From positions 39,830,907-39,894,906 of the forward strand of contig BTRK01000004.1 in assembly GCA_036245805.1 (NCBI GenBank): a stretch of DNA of 64,000 bases, in the 5' to 3' direction. Origin of the DNA: Pristionchus mayeri (Eukaryota > Nematoda > Chromadorea > Rhabditida > Neodiplogasteridae). This document shows, piece by piece, positions 48,301 to 53,394 of this stretch. Under the pieces are notes generated by a model that saw only the letters and a list, made by a program, of their open reading frames with translations, searched no databases and was not told where the DNA came from. A program made the position numbers and the translations under genes. Within the stretch, counting starts at the first letter, position 1. The number at the start of each line of letters is the position of its first letter.

Positions 48301-51300
48301 GTTGTGTAATTATCCAATCAAGAATCAGCAAATACTGCTACACCAGAATTATTAAAACAGATTTTCTAGATCGCAATAACAGCCGCTGGTGGGGACCGAT
48401 CGAGTTCTGAAGAAGGGCAGATATCAACTATCAAAGATACAGGAATGGAAATGAGCCCTCGAAGTAAACAACAGTAAGGCAATATCATAGGAAGGCGCAG
48501 GAGTTGAGTTTTTTTGGATCAGCGCCGAATCTAAAATCACCGCCACCTGCTACACTGCGAATAGTAAAGGAAAGTGAAGCGCGGACTTTATTGGTCCCTT
48601 TAACTCTGTGAAAATCATCTGTAAGACGTATTCATATTTAACAGTTTTAAAAGCACTCAGCGAATTGATATCAATTATCCTCGCACGTCTGGGAATAGAA
48701 CGAAATCGTGAAGCGCCTTTGCTCCAGTTTCGGAAATTTTAATATCAGAAGAAAACAACCGAGTAAAAATTGGTTTTGCTTAACAACGCGAATATGATTA
48801 TTGGAAGCGATCCCGACATAGATACATATCGATTCGGCGCAAAATTATACGTTTTTCACCATGCGTTCTGTGCATTGTCTTGCCATATCCTAACATACCC
48901 CTACTTCTACCGTATCTTATAAGAGCCCCTCCCCCACCCCTACCGTACCTCCGGGTTGATGTACTGCATGGGTGCGGGTATGCTCTCGGCCATCGTCCAC
49001 TTGCACGCTTCTCGCACGCTCTCCGCGCACTTCTTGTGCACCTTCATCTTGCAGACTGAAATCAAACGGAGGTCAAAGATCAAACTGCTTTTTCTTTTCA
49101 CTGTTGGTTTTTTTCTCTTTTGATGTGCCGAAACAATTATATCAACACAACGACACCATCAGACAGAGATCAACGATCAGAACAGATTTTCTTCTTTCTT
49201 TAATACATTTTTCTAAGGTGTCACCCGTTCAACTATCGGCTCAAAGCATAACAATATCCATACCCATGAGACAATCGACAATCAAATTGTATTTTCTCCT
49301 CTCTTTTTTTTTCGTTATTTTTTAGGAATTTACCGTTCTACCATCGGCTCAAAGCACAAGGATGTCGATATCATGATACCATGAGACAGCAATGCGCATG
49401 CCTACTTTTAGTGAATTTCCAGTTTTTTTTCTCCGCGCAGTTCTTATGCATCTTCATCTTGCAAACTGAAATCAGATGGAGATCAATTATTAAATCATTG
49501 TCTTCTTTCATTTTGTTTTATTGGGTGTTGGTCGCTCTCCAATCGACTCAAAGCACAATGATGTAAATAGAAAGAGACAATGAGACAGAAATGTGCATTC
49601 ATACTTTTAGCGCATTTATAGTTTTTTTCACGATCCGACAAGACTCTGACCAAGTCGGACCGATCGACCGGGAATAATTTGCATCTATAAAACCTAAAGG
49701 AAATGGCAAAAAAATCACCCTTACTCCTTTTACCGTAAACATATTGATTTCTCAGAATAACACTCAATCAAGATTTGTAATGCGAGTGACATCGATTTGA
49801 AGATAACTTTCGGCATTTGATTATTTCTTTGTATCGACAATTTGTTATATTTTTTTATCCATCCAACAACTATCAACTAAAACATTAGACTGAGAATACA
49901 TGAAAACGGTGAGACACCGATCTGCACAGTTTCCACCAAGCAGAACCAGCACCTTTGCTATCAAAATTAGACCAAGGATTAAATACACACCTTCGATCCA
50001 TTAGTATAGTCAAACTCTAAAGACCAAAAACCAAACAAAAATCAAAGATCAAACTATACAGATCAAAGACCAAAGATCAAACTGACTCTCGCAGGCCATT
50101 CCGTGCCAGGGCACGCCCGTGAATTTCTCCCTGCACACATTGCAGAAGGTGGGCCGATTGTGCGAGGAGGACGACCAGCGATGAGCGCCCGAGGTGAGAG
50201 AGGAGAGGAATGTCAGCGCCTGCAGTCGAAATGATCTTTGATCGTTGAACTTTGATCTTTGGACCATACTCATTTGCACTGATTTATCGGACGATTAGCA
50301 TCAATATTCCTCTAATATTGATGATGAAACGCTGCGCCTACGCGCGCATTTTGGATCTTGCTTCTTTCAGTAGAGGTTCAAAACGCCTGTCAGGTCAGCG
50401 TTTCAGCGTCAACTTTAGAGTGACGGTGATGCTGCCCGAATGATAATGATCCCAGGCTTTCACTTTCGAACAACATATTAACTCTCACAAAACAACCTAG
50501 TTCGTCAGTCGTTAATGCAATACTACTACTACAGTAATCCTACTCTCACCTCACCTCTCACCTCCGACTACAACAAGGATCTCACCGACTACAGTAATCC
50601 CCACAGTACCCCTACTCACCCCGCTGGCAGCCTCGTTGCTGGCTGCGCACTCCTGCAGCGACTGCGACCACTCGCCACTCAGCTGCAAGGGGAAGGAATG
50701 AGTGGACGGCACTAGATCGGATAATCACTATCAAATATTAAACTTCCGGATGAAAACCAAAAATATTCCTCTTACACCACTCAGCTACACTCTTAATTTT
50801 CCAGCACTATATCATTTCAATTATATAGTAACATCTTTTTTCAAATACAAATCCCCCCTGGTTTTGTCCACCATCGCACCTGGTCGATTGGCATTTCACC
50901 ATTACTACTGATGCATCAAAATCGCTCAGGAAGTAGTATGGAAGACATAATTAATATACAAAAAATGAATTAAACCGTCAGCTCTTCCTGGAATCGAGGA
51001 ATGCATCAAAGCTAGCAAGCGCATAACTCTTTCCAACTACTAGTCCCATCCCCTGCTTCAAATTCCCAAGAAGTAGCACGCTGACAGCGAACAAAAATTT
51101 TTAATCGGCACCTCGCCGCACCCAGTTTCACTACCACCTCAAGACTATCTGCATCGCCTCCTTGTCGATCATCCAGTAGCGGTGCGACGAACAAAAAAGC
51201 AACAATTCCTTAACTCTAGAATCTCCCGCCATATTTCTCAGACCAGTTTCCGCCCTCCCTGTTTTAAGTTATCGCCAAAGAGATACACAGTTTAATAACA

Positions 51301-52249
51301 GCTCATACGGCAGATCATCGCTGCATTACTACAAAAAATAACCCATCTTCCTGCCTGACCAGACCTACCTCAATACAAAACTGTACTCATCACCTTCAGA
51401 ATTCCGCTTCCCCCTGCTTCAGATCCCACCGCTGCTTCAAATTCCCAAGAAGTATAACGCATACATTGAGCAACAATTGCTGATCGGCACCTCGCCGCTC
51501 CCGGTTTTACCACCACAAGGCTATCAACACAGTCCTCTCGTAGATCATACGAGGCCTTTTAGCAGAAAAACATTGATCGCTCTAGAGTACCACTTCCTTC
51601 CTTCTCTATACCCATCTGAACTGCAGATATTAATTACACTTCTCATCATTGAACATTCTCTGGCATCACACCTTTGCTTACTACTACTGATAATTCTTTT
51701 TCAAATTTTGTCTAATACAAATGCATTATTTCTTGTATATGTCTGTTGTTGTTTGAATCGAGGTATGTATCATAGCTAACATGTAAGTGCATAATTCCAC
51801 TTTCTCACTAAGCTGACAGTAATCAGCAAGGGGCACCTCGCCGCTCTCTTCGTTTCACCACCACCTCAACTCCTAGTCCAGAGCCCCAGAAACGCTACGA
51901 GTTGGTCAAGAGGTGCAAAAATAAATACTAATTTCGTCACACTTACATCCCCTCCATGCTCCTATCATCTTCTCAGCCTTTTATGCTTCACGTTTTAATG
52001 AAATGGATACAACATTGAAGATCAGCTAATATCAGTCACTTCGACTTTTCGGTTTCATCACTACTACAGCAACACGCCCCACAATCGCTAGATTCATCAT
52101 TGCCTGCTAAATAACAAATCATCTCATCGCCCCCCCCCCCTCTCACCTCCTCAGCTGCTTCCCTCCCTCCCTTCACCCCTCCCCCATTCTCTCCCTCCCC
52201 TCACCTGCTTCCCTCCTCCTCCACTGCTGCCAGGAGTGCCGCCACTCAT
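9125..52249 (-). CDS. dgk-4: Type II diacylglycerol kinase (delta/eta-like), 42 exons
   Basis: Phosphorylates diacylglycerol to phosphatidic acid with ATP, ending DAG signalling. 42 coding exons with GT..AG borders and matching phases give 1399 aa (human delta/eta are about 1200). Domains: C1a 49-98 (H49 C62 C65 C79 C82 H87 C90 C98), C1b 122-172, catalytic domain about 205-359 with GGDGTVGW (269-276) and LGTGNDLAR (297 on), linker 360-755, accessory domain about 756-1014 ([14 protein letters not shown]), SAM 1263-1319, C-tail ending NSSV. The order C1-C1-split catalytic-SAM identifies the delta/eta/kappa class. The symbol is by inferred orthology to the C. elegans type II gene and is unverified. 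The PH domain is absent apart from a helix-like [10 protein letters not shown] (16-25), so upstream exons or an alternative promoter may exist. The chosen ATG at 52249 follows TTTTCAG by 8 nt, like a spliced-leader acceptor. Confidence 0.93.
9543..9638 (-). CDS. DGK exon 41, SAM second half
   Basis: Codes aa 1288-1319. [20 protein letters not shown] and KLGHAKRL match the delta/eta SAM domain, which drives oligomerisation. Confidence 0.97.
10169..10245 (-). CDS. DGK exon 40, SAM first half
   Basis: Codes aa 1262-1287. [20 protein letters not shown] is the start of a SAM domain. Confidence 0.95.
10524..10637 (-). CDS. DGK exon 39
   Basis: Codes aa 1224-1262, a basic segment with [16 protein letters not shown]. 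Confidence 0.9.
11000..11078 (-). CDS. DGK exon 38
   Basis: Codes aa 1198-1224, [20 protein letters not shown], a helix preceding the SAM region. Confidence 0.9.
11131..11202 (-). pseudogene. tRNA-Glu (CTC) pseudogene in DGK intron
   Basis: The sequence folds as a tRNA with an intact anticodon arm (loop CTCTCAC, anticodon CTC) and an intact T arm (GGTTCGATTCC type). However the acceptor stem has two mismatches (positions 5-68 and 6-67) and the D stem two more (12-23 and 13-22). It differs from an ordinary nematode tRNA-Glu(CTC) only at these clustered sites. It probably is not functional, though the A and B boxes remain. Confidence 0.8.
11456..11716 (-). CDS. DGK exon 37, Ala/Gly/Ser-rich
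   Basis: Codes aa 1111-1197, low complexity ([11 protein letters not shown]), ending SQFQFE. The frame is fixed by phase-0 borders on both sides; the other two minus frames are also open. Confidence 0.8.
12057..12200 (-). CDS. DGK exon 36
   Basis: Codes aa 1063-1110, an acidic start, a Gly/Val run, then [20 protein letters not shown], a helix. Confidence 0.85.
13130..13510. repeat. 198-bp tandem duplication
   Basis: The block around ACATCTGTCAC (13227) recurs at 13425. The flanking words (CTATTGTCCGCTAT, CATCCCACAACCCTTC) are shared with modest divergence. Confidence 0.8.
15985..16640. repeat. Three-copy ~220-bp tandem repeat
   Basis: CCGCTTCTTTCTYGCTCC occurs at about 15996 and 16218, with a variant at about 16434. 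Each is followed by related CATACAAT, GGAAACTACAAATAT and CCCGCATGTTTCGC blocks. Confidence 0.8.
22170..24049 (+). CDS. Nested four-helix membrane protein gene, 7 exons
   Basis: A complete plus-strand gene inside an intron of the minus-strand kinase. Exons 22170-22255, 22322-22387, 22436-22510, 22576-22690, 22740-22897, 23709-23886 and 23963-24049 have GT..AG borders and agreeing phases, giving 254 aa and a TAA stop. Hydrophobic segments lie at about 30-51, 53-75, 95-113 and 127-148, with basic residues between ([15 protein letters not shown]). The C-terminal ~85 residues are Ser/Ala/Gly-rich and likely exposed. An ACAG precedes the ATG directly and could be a trans-splice acceptor. I do not recognise the family. 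The four short hydrophobic segments suggest a tetraspan-type topology, but no tetraspanin CCG motif is seen. Confidence 0.82.
23020..23515. repeat. Four-copy ~145-bp tandem repeat in nested-gene intron 5
   Basis: Copies begin near 23028, 23174, 23312 and 23459. They share a TCGATTTCCTCGYGCCTTG-like start, TATCTGCGCAACC and GCCGGGCACCTAATTGC words. They account for most of the 811-bp intron. Confidence 0.85.
24181..24248 (-). CDS. DGK exon 35
   Basis: Codes aa 1040-1062, [20 protein letters not shown], helical, between a TTAAG acceptor and a GTGAGT donor. It continues exon 34 in phase. The nested plus-strand gene begins downstream of it in the same intron. Confidence 0.75.
24304..24379 (-). 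CDS. DGK exon 34
   Basis: Codes aa 1015-1040, [17 protein letters not shown], a predicted helix. Phase 0 in, 1 out. Confidence 0.8.
24762..24918. mobile_element. GGTCGGATGAGAACC palindromic MITE, copy 1
   Basis: Terminal inverted repeats start GGTACTAGGTCGGATGAGAA and the right end is the inverse (GTTCTCATCAGACCTAGTACC). It sits just downstream of DGK exon 33 in the intron. Confidence 0.85.
24940..25032 (-). CDS. DGK exon 33
   Basis: Codes aa 984-1014. [13 protein letters not shown] parallels the segment after the accessory domain in delta. Confidence 0.93.
25424..25512. mobile_element. 89-bp palindromic MITE
   Basis: CTAGGGTTGGCTATTCGGAG is mirrored at the right end, with arms of ~38 bp. 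A partial relative lies at 41425-41530. Confidence 0.85.
25560..25643 (-). CDS. DGK exon 32
   Basis: Codes aa 956-983, [20 protein letters not shown], the end of the accessory domain. Confidence 0.97.
26054..26122 (-). CDS. DGK exon 31
   Basis: Codes aa 933-955, [19 protein letters not shown], in the accessory domain. Confidence 0.96.
26608..26673 (-). CDS. DGK exon 30
   Basis: Codes aa 911-932, [14 protein letters not shown]...VRLQ, in the accessory domain. Confidence 0.95.
26745..26852 (-). CDS. DGK exon 29, accessory domain
   Basis: Codes aa 875-910. [18 protein letters not shown] is conserved in all DAG kinases. Confidence 0.97.
27253..27342. mobile_element. GGCACTAG-type MITE, short degenerate copy
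   Basis: The ends are GGCACTAGTTCGGATGGGAA and GTTCTCATCCGACTTAGTTA, with an internal TGGCATGACGTCA inverted against TTGCATGCC. Confidence 0.7.
27484..27621 (-). CDS. DGK exon 28, accessory domain
   Basis: Codes aa 829-874, with [14 protein letters not shown] and [14 protein letters not shown]. Confidence 0.97.
28445..28547 (-). CDS. DGK exon 27, accessory domain
   Basis: Codes aa 794-828. [18 protein letters not shown] is the hallmark DAGKa motif. Confidence 0.97.
29141..29257 (-). CDS. DGK exon 26
   Basis: Codes aa 755-794, [18 protein letters not shown], entering the accessory domain. Confidence 0.9.
29664..29729 (-). CDS. DGK exon 25
   Basis: Codes aa 733-755, [20 protein letters not shown]. 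Confidence 0.85.
30262..30343 (-). CDS. DGK exon 24
   Basis: Codes aa 706-733, Ser/Gly-rich, at the end of the linker. It aligns with the Ser-rich stretch before the accessory domain of delta. Confidence 0.8.
30479..30613. mobile_element. GGTCGGATGAGAACC MITE with 8-bp TSD, copy 2
   Basis: The 135-bp element starts GGCACTAGGTCGGATGAGAA and ends in the inverse, ...GTAGTGCC. It is flanked by a perfect direct repeat GTTTTTTC (30471-30478 and 30614-30621). An 8-bp duplication fits the hAT superfamily. Confidence 0.88.
31720..31880 (+). mobile_element. 3' end of a non-LTR retrotransposon
   Basis: The frame [20 protein letters not shown] then [11 protein letters not shown] and a stop at 31840-31842 is typical of the C-terminus of CR1/RTE-type reverse-transcriptase ORFs. 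It is followed at 31865-31880 by (ATTG)4, a usual LINE 3' tail. Only ~160 bp remain, a 5'-truncated insertion. Confidence 0.75.
32005..32298 (+). other. Acidic/basic low-complexity ORF inside foldback
   Basis: An open frame (ATG at 32056, 80 codons) reads a Lys/Ala-rich part ([20 protein letters not shown]) and then [20 protein letters not shown]. It looks like the C-terminus of a nuclear acidic protein and may be a captured host-gene piece. No splice sites or homology are certain. Confidence 0.35.
33343..33501 (-). CDS. DGK exon 23
   Basis: Codes aa 653-706, Ser/Thr-acidic then Ala/Gly-rich and basic ([10 protein letters not shown]). Decayed donor-edge copies lie near 33066 and 30998. Confidence 0.83.
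35026..35177 (-). CDS. DGK exon 22
   Basis: Codes aa 602-653, charged and Gly/Arg/Glu-rich, then [15 protein letters not shown]. Three decayed copies of its donor edge are present at 34624, 34083 and 33965. Confidence 0.85.
35566..35632 (-). CDS. DGK exon 21, acidic
   Basis: Codes aa 580-602, [18 protein letters not shown], a strongly acidic segment. Confidence 0.85.
36155..36266 (-). CDS. DGK exon 20
   Basis: Codes aa 543-580, a Ser-rich linker ([16 protein letters not shown]). Confidence 0.85.
36905..36998. mobile_element. Degenerate GGTCGGAT hairpin
   Basis: GGTCGGATGTGAACTATGAC and ATGATGTCATAGTTCACAT are inverted copies around a short loop. It is related to the GGCACTAGG MITE family. 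Confidence 0.6.
37225..37308 (-). CDS. DGK exon 19
   Basis: Codes aa 515-542, Ser/Pro/Ala-rich. A decayed copy of its donor half lies at about 37008-37066, with a fainter one near 36880. Confidence 0.83.
38392..38467 (-). CDS. DGK exon 18
   Basis: Codes aa 489-514, a basic stretch ([13 protein letters not shown]) that could be a nuclear-localisation or membrane-binding patch. Confidence 0.85.
39075..39198 (-). CDS. DGK exon 17
   Basis: Codes aa 448-489. [15 protein letters not shown]...EFTEKTVD matches the conserved LRANS(L/F)KK helix of delta/eta. Confidence 0.95.
39853..39950 (-). CDS. DGK exon 16
   Basis: Codes aa 415-448, [18 protein letters not shown] and an acidic tail, in the linker. 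Confidence 0.88.
40233..40288 (-). CDS. DGK exon 15
   Basis: Codes aa 397-415, [18 protein letters not shown], in the linker. Confidence 0.87.
40498..40555 (-). CDS. DGK exon 14
   Basis: Codes aa 377-396, [19 protein letters not shown], a predicted helix in the linker. Confidence 0.88.
40636..40712. mobile_element. Degenerate ATGACGTCATG hairpin
   Basis: GCAATGACGTCATGCAG is inverted against GGCATGACGTCATAG, followed by TTCTCATTTAACATAGTGCC. It is a weak copy of the GGCACTAGG family. Confidence 0.6.
40951..41003 (-). CDS. DGK exon 13
   Basis: Codes aa 360-377, the start of the linker between catalytic and accessory domains. Phase 0 in, 2 out. Confidence 0.85.
41079..41366. mobile_element. 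Inverted-repeat MITE, ~285 bp
   Basis: AGCACTGGATGTTAATGTAG and TGCCACACCAGTTCACGATG near the left end are mirrored at 41308-41362 (GAGCACACCGTGATCTGGTG...). It lies in the intron between DGK exons 12 and 13. Confidence 0.7.
41553..41622 (-). CDS. DGK exon 12
   Basis: Codes aa 336-359, [16 protein letters not shown], the end of the catalytic domain. Confidence 0.9.
42594..42744. mobile_element. GGTCGGATGAGAACC MITE with 8-bp TSD, copy 3
   Basis: The left end GGCACTAGGTCGGATGAGAA and right end ...GCGCAGTGCC are flanked by a perfect direct repeat GTACAAAT (42586-42593 and 42745-42752). The right end lies 24 bp from the donor of DGK exon 11. Confidence 0.88.
42769..42908 (-). CDS. DGK exon 11
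   Basis: Codes aa 290-336, with [20 protein letters not shown] and, further on, RMLDR. A decayed copy of its donor edge lies at about 42321-42346. Confidence 0.96.
43420..43853 (-). repeat. Tandem ~207-bp repeat carrying decayed exon 10 edges
   Basis: The exon 10 donor edge (plus-strand CTTGTTGTGCATGCTCAGTT at 43853) recurs as CTTGCTGTGCATGCTCAATT at about 43648 and CTTACTGTGCATGCTCAGTT at about 43440. CACGTTTTTGCAAG / CCCGTTTTTGCGAG and GTGAAAC blocks are shared in the spacers. Confidence 0.85.
43853..43961 (-). CDS. DGK exon 10, GGDG motif
   Basis: Codes aa 253-289. [19 protein letters not shown] carries the GGDG nucleotide-binding motif. Two decayed copies of its 3' edge follow downstream at ~207-bp spacing. 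Confidence 0.96.
44095..44160 (-). CDS. DGK exon 9
   Basis: Codes aa 231-253, [20 protein letters not shown], in the DAGKc domain. Its acceptor edge and adjoining intron are duplicated at about 44425-44547. Confidence 0.93.
44614..45855 (-). mobile_element. Mariner transposon, 1242 bp
   Basis: Perfect 27-bp terminal inverted repeats begin TTGGGGTGTCCGGAAAGTTC at 44614 and end inverted at 45855. Both sides have TA target duplications (44612-44613, 45856-45857). It encodes one minus-strand transposase. The identical ends suggest recent insertion. Confidence 0.95.
44678..45706 (-). pseudogene. Mariner transposase with one in-frame stop
   Basis: A cut-and-paste DDE/D transposase. The open frame from 45706 runs 308 codons to a TGA at 44780-44782. 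The same frame then continues 36 codons ([16 protein letters not shown]...) to a second TGA at 44678-44680, which is the usual mariner C-terminus. Catalytic residues D156 (ATDEKW), D245 (LLMDNARPH) and D280 (YSPDLSPCD) are present with 34 residues between the last two, the DD34D signature. The HTH region is at about 10-110. The start may be the second ATG ([12 protein letters not shown], 45694). One nonsense change separates it from a full-length frame. Confidence 0.9.
46740..46965. repeat. Tandem copies of exon 8 donor region
   Basis: The stretch AGTTCTCCATTGCTTTCACT...CCTCACC at 46923-46965 resembles AGTTCCCTATTCTTTTCACC...CCTACC at about 46807-46856. A fainter copy lies near 46765. Confidence 0.6.
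46965..47060 (-). CDS. DGK exon 8, catalytic domain start
   Basis: Codes aa 199-231. [16 protein letters not shown] is the conserved first strand and loop of DAGKc. A decayed copy of its donor edge lies near 46810-46860. Confidence 0.95.
47595..47681 (-). CDS. DGK exon 7
   Basis: Codes aa 170-199. [13 protein letters not shown] is the linker between C1b and the catalytic domain. Confidence 0.93.
47844..47905 (-). CDS. DGK exon 6, C1b second half
   Basis: Codes aa 150-170, [15 protein letters not shown], with ligands C153 C156 H161 C164. Confidence 0.95.
48120..48218 (-). CDS. DGK exon 5, C1b first half
   Basis: Codes aa 117-149. [24 protein letters not shown] matches type II C1b closely. 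Its first ~27 bases with the acceptor are duplicated at about 48385-48411. Confidence 0.95.
48949..49055 (-). CDS. DGK exon 4, C1a second half
   Basis: Codes aa 81-116, with [10 protein letters not shown] and CKWTMAESI. It supplies the remaining C1a ligands (C82 H87 C90 C98). CKWT..SI is a delta/eta signature. Its 5' edge has a decayed copy at about 49430-49487. Confidence 0.93.
50087..50219 (-). CDS. DGK exon 3, C1a first half
   Basis: Codes aa 37-81, with AHRW...[12 protein letters not shown] and HGMACE. It supplies the first four zinc ligands (H49 C62 C65 C79). Confidence 0.93.
50620..50682 (-). CDS. DGK exon 2
   Basis: Codes aa 16-36. [10 protein letters not shown] resembles the last helix of a PH domain, which precedes C1a in type II kinases. 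Confidence 0.8.
51040..51890. repeat. ~370-bp diverged tandem repeat in DGK intron 1
   Basis: GCTTCAAATTCCCAAGAAGT then CGGCACCTCGCCGC and TTTYACYACCAC blocks occur at 51055-51135 and 51432-51515. A third partial copy is at 51830-51875. Confidence 0.75.
52205..52249 (-). CDS. DGK exon 1 (possible start)
   Basis: Codes aa 1-15, [15 protein letters not shown], with a GTGAGG donor in phase 0. A TTTTCAG acceptor ends 8 nt before the ATG, which fits trans-splicing. An internal exon is also possible because the frame stays open to the acceptor. Confidence 0.6.
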
Positions 52250-52854
52250 GTGTGCAACTGAAAAGGAGGAGAAATGAACATTTCATACTTTGAACGTCGT
52301 TCTTCTACCGCTAGTGAAATGCATTGTGTATGGTGAGAATCAAATAACGCATGCATTCCGAAGCGTGCTAATACAGGAAGCGCACTTTGAAAGCCACCAT
52401 AATTTTTTTTTATTTTAGTTTTTTTCGCACCAAAAAGTCGCTCAAATCACCTGCCGCTGACCAGACCAACCTTATTCCACTGCTGCAACAACAACGAACC
52501 TAGTTAATAAAACATGACAATTTCAATTTCAATTGTTCTGCTCTGTTTTATCGTGGACATAGCGCGATAATGGGAAAGCGATGGCTACAGCAACGCTTCT
52601 AGCACCCAATACTACCTTAGAACGATCACTTGCTCACTTGGTCACTCGTTTCTTCTCTCGCTCTGTTCTCGCTCTCTTCTACTTCTACTTGACGACTGCA
52701 CGCGAGTTTGTGCTACCTGCAAGATTAGCGTTTAGACCATTTTGTAAATCAGAACATGAATCTCCGCACCGATGCAGAAAGGACTACTTTCGAAAAAAAA
52801 TCAAATACAGTCAGAGAAATTGAGTTAACATGTGCATAACAGATCTTGTATATC

Positions 52855-53070
52855 CGATCATGGATCCGTGATATGATTCGTCTGGCTCTTCCGCTCACAA
52901 ACAAAATATATATTTCCACGAAAATGTCAGGGCAAGACATGCGCACGAAACGCTCCTGCAGTACTCGTGTTTAGATTTGCTTTTATACCAGATCATGGAT
53001 CCAATATCTCATTCGTCAGTGGAGTTCGGCTCACAAACAATAAATAATTTTCCACGAAAATAGAACTACA
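52855..53070. repeat. Two-copy ~130-bp tandem repeat
   Basis: GATCATGGATCC then GATTCGTC/CATTCGTC and GCTCACAAACAA...TTTCCACGAAAAT occur at 52856-52926 and 52992-53061. Confidence 0.75.
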
Positions 53071-53394
53071 CTTCCCCGCGAGTTTCGCGCTAGATGTATG
53101 CATGAAACCGGGCTAGGACAAAAATCAACAATGAATCTGCGAGAAATCCAATAGTTAATAGCAAAATCTACATTCGGTCACGCATTAATTGTCGGGCTTT
53201 CTTAATCAACCATAGGACAATCAGTACAAGAGAATGCGCTAACTTGATCGAGTCAGACCAATCCTCGTACAAAAACGTGGCTTCGGCACAGGGGGGGGGG
53301 GGAGGGAATCCGGAAGAAAGCTCTCCCACTTTGCCCCCACCGCCCTAGAGATGAGGGTGTGAACTGTAGAGAACAAACAAGAGGATAGACGAGG

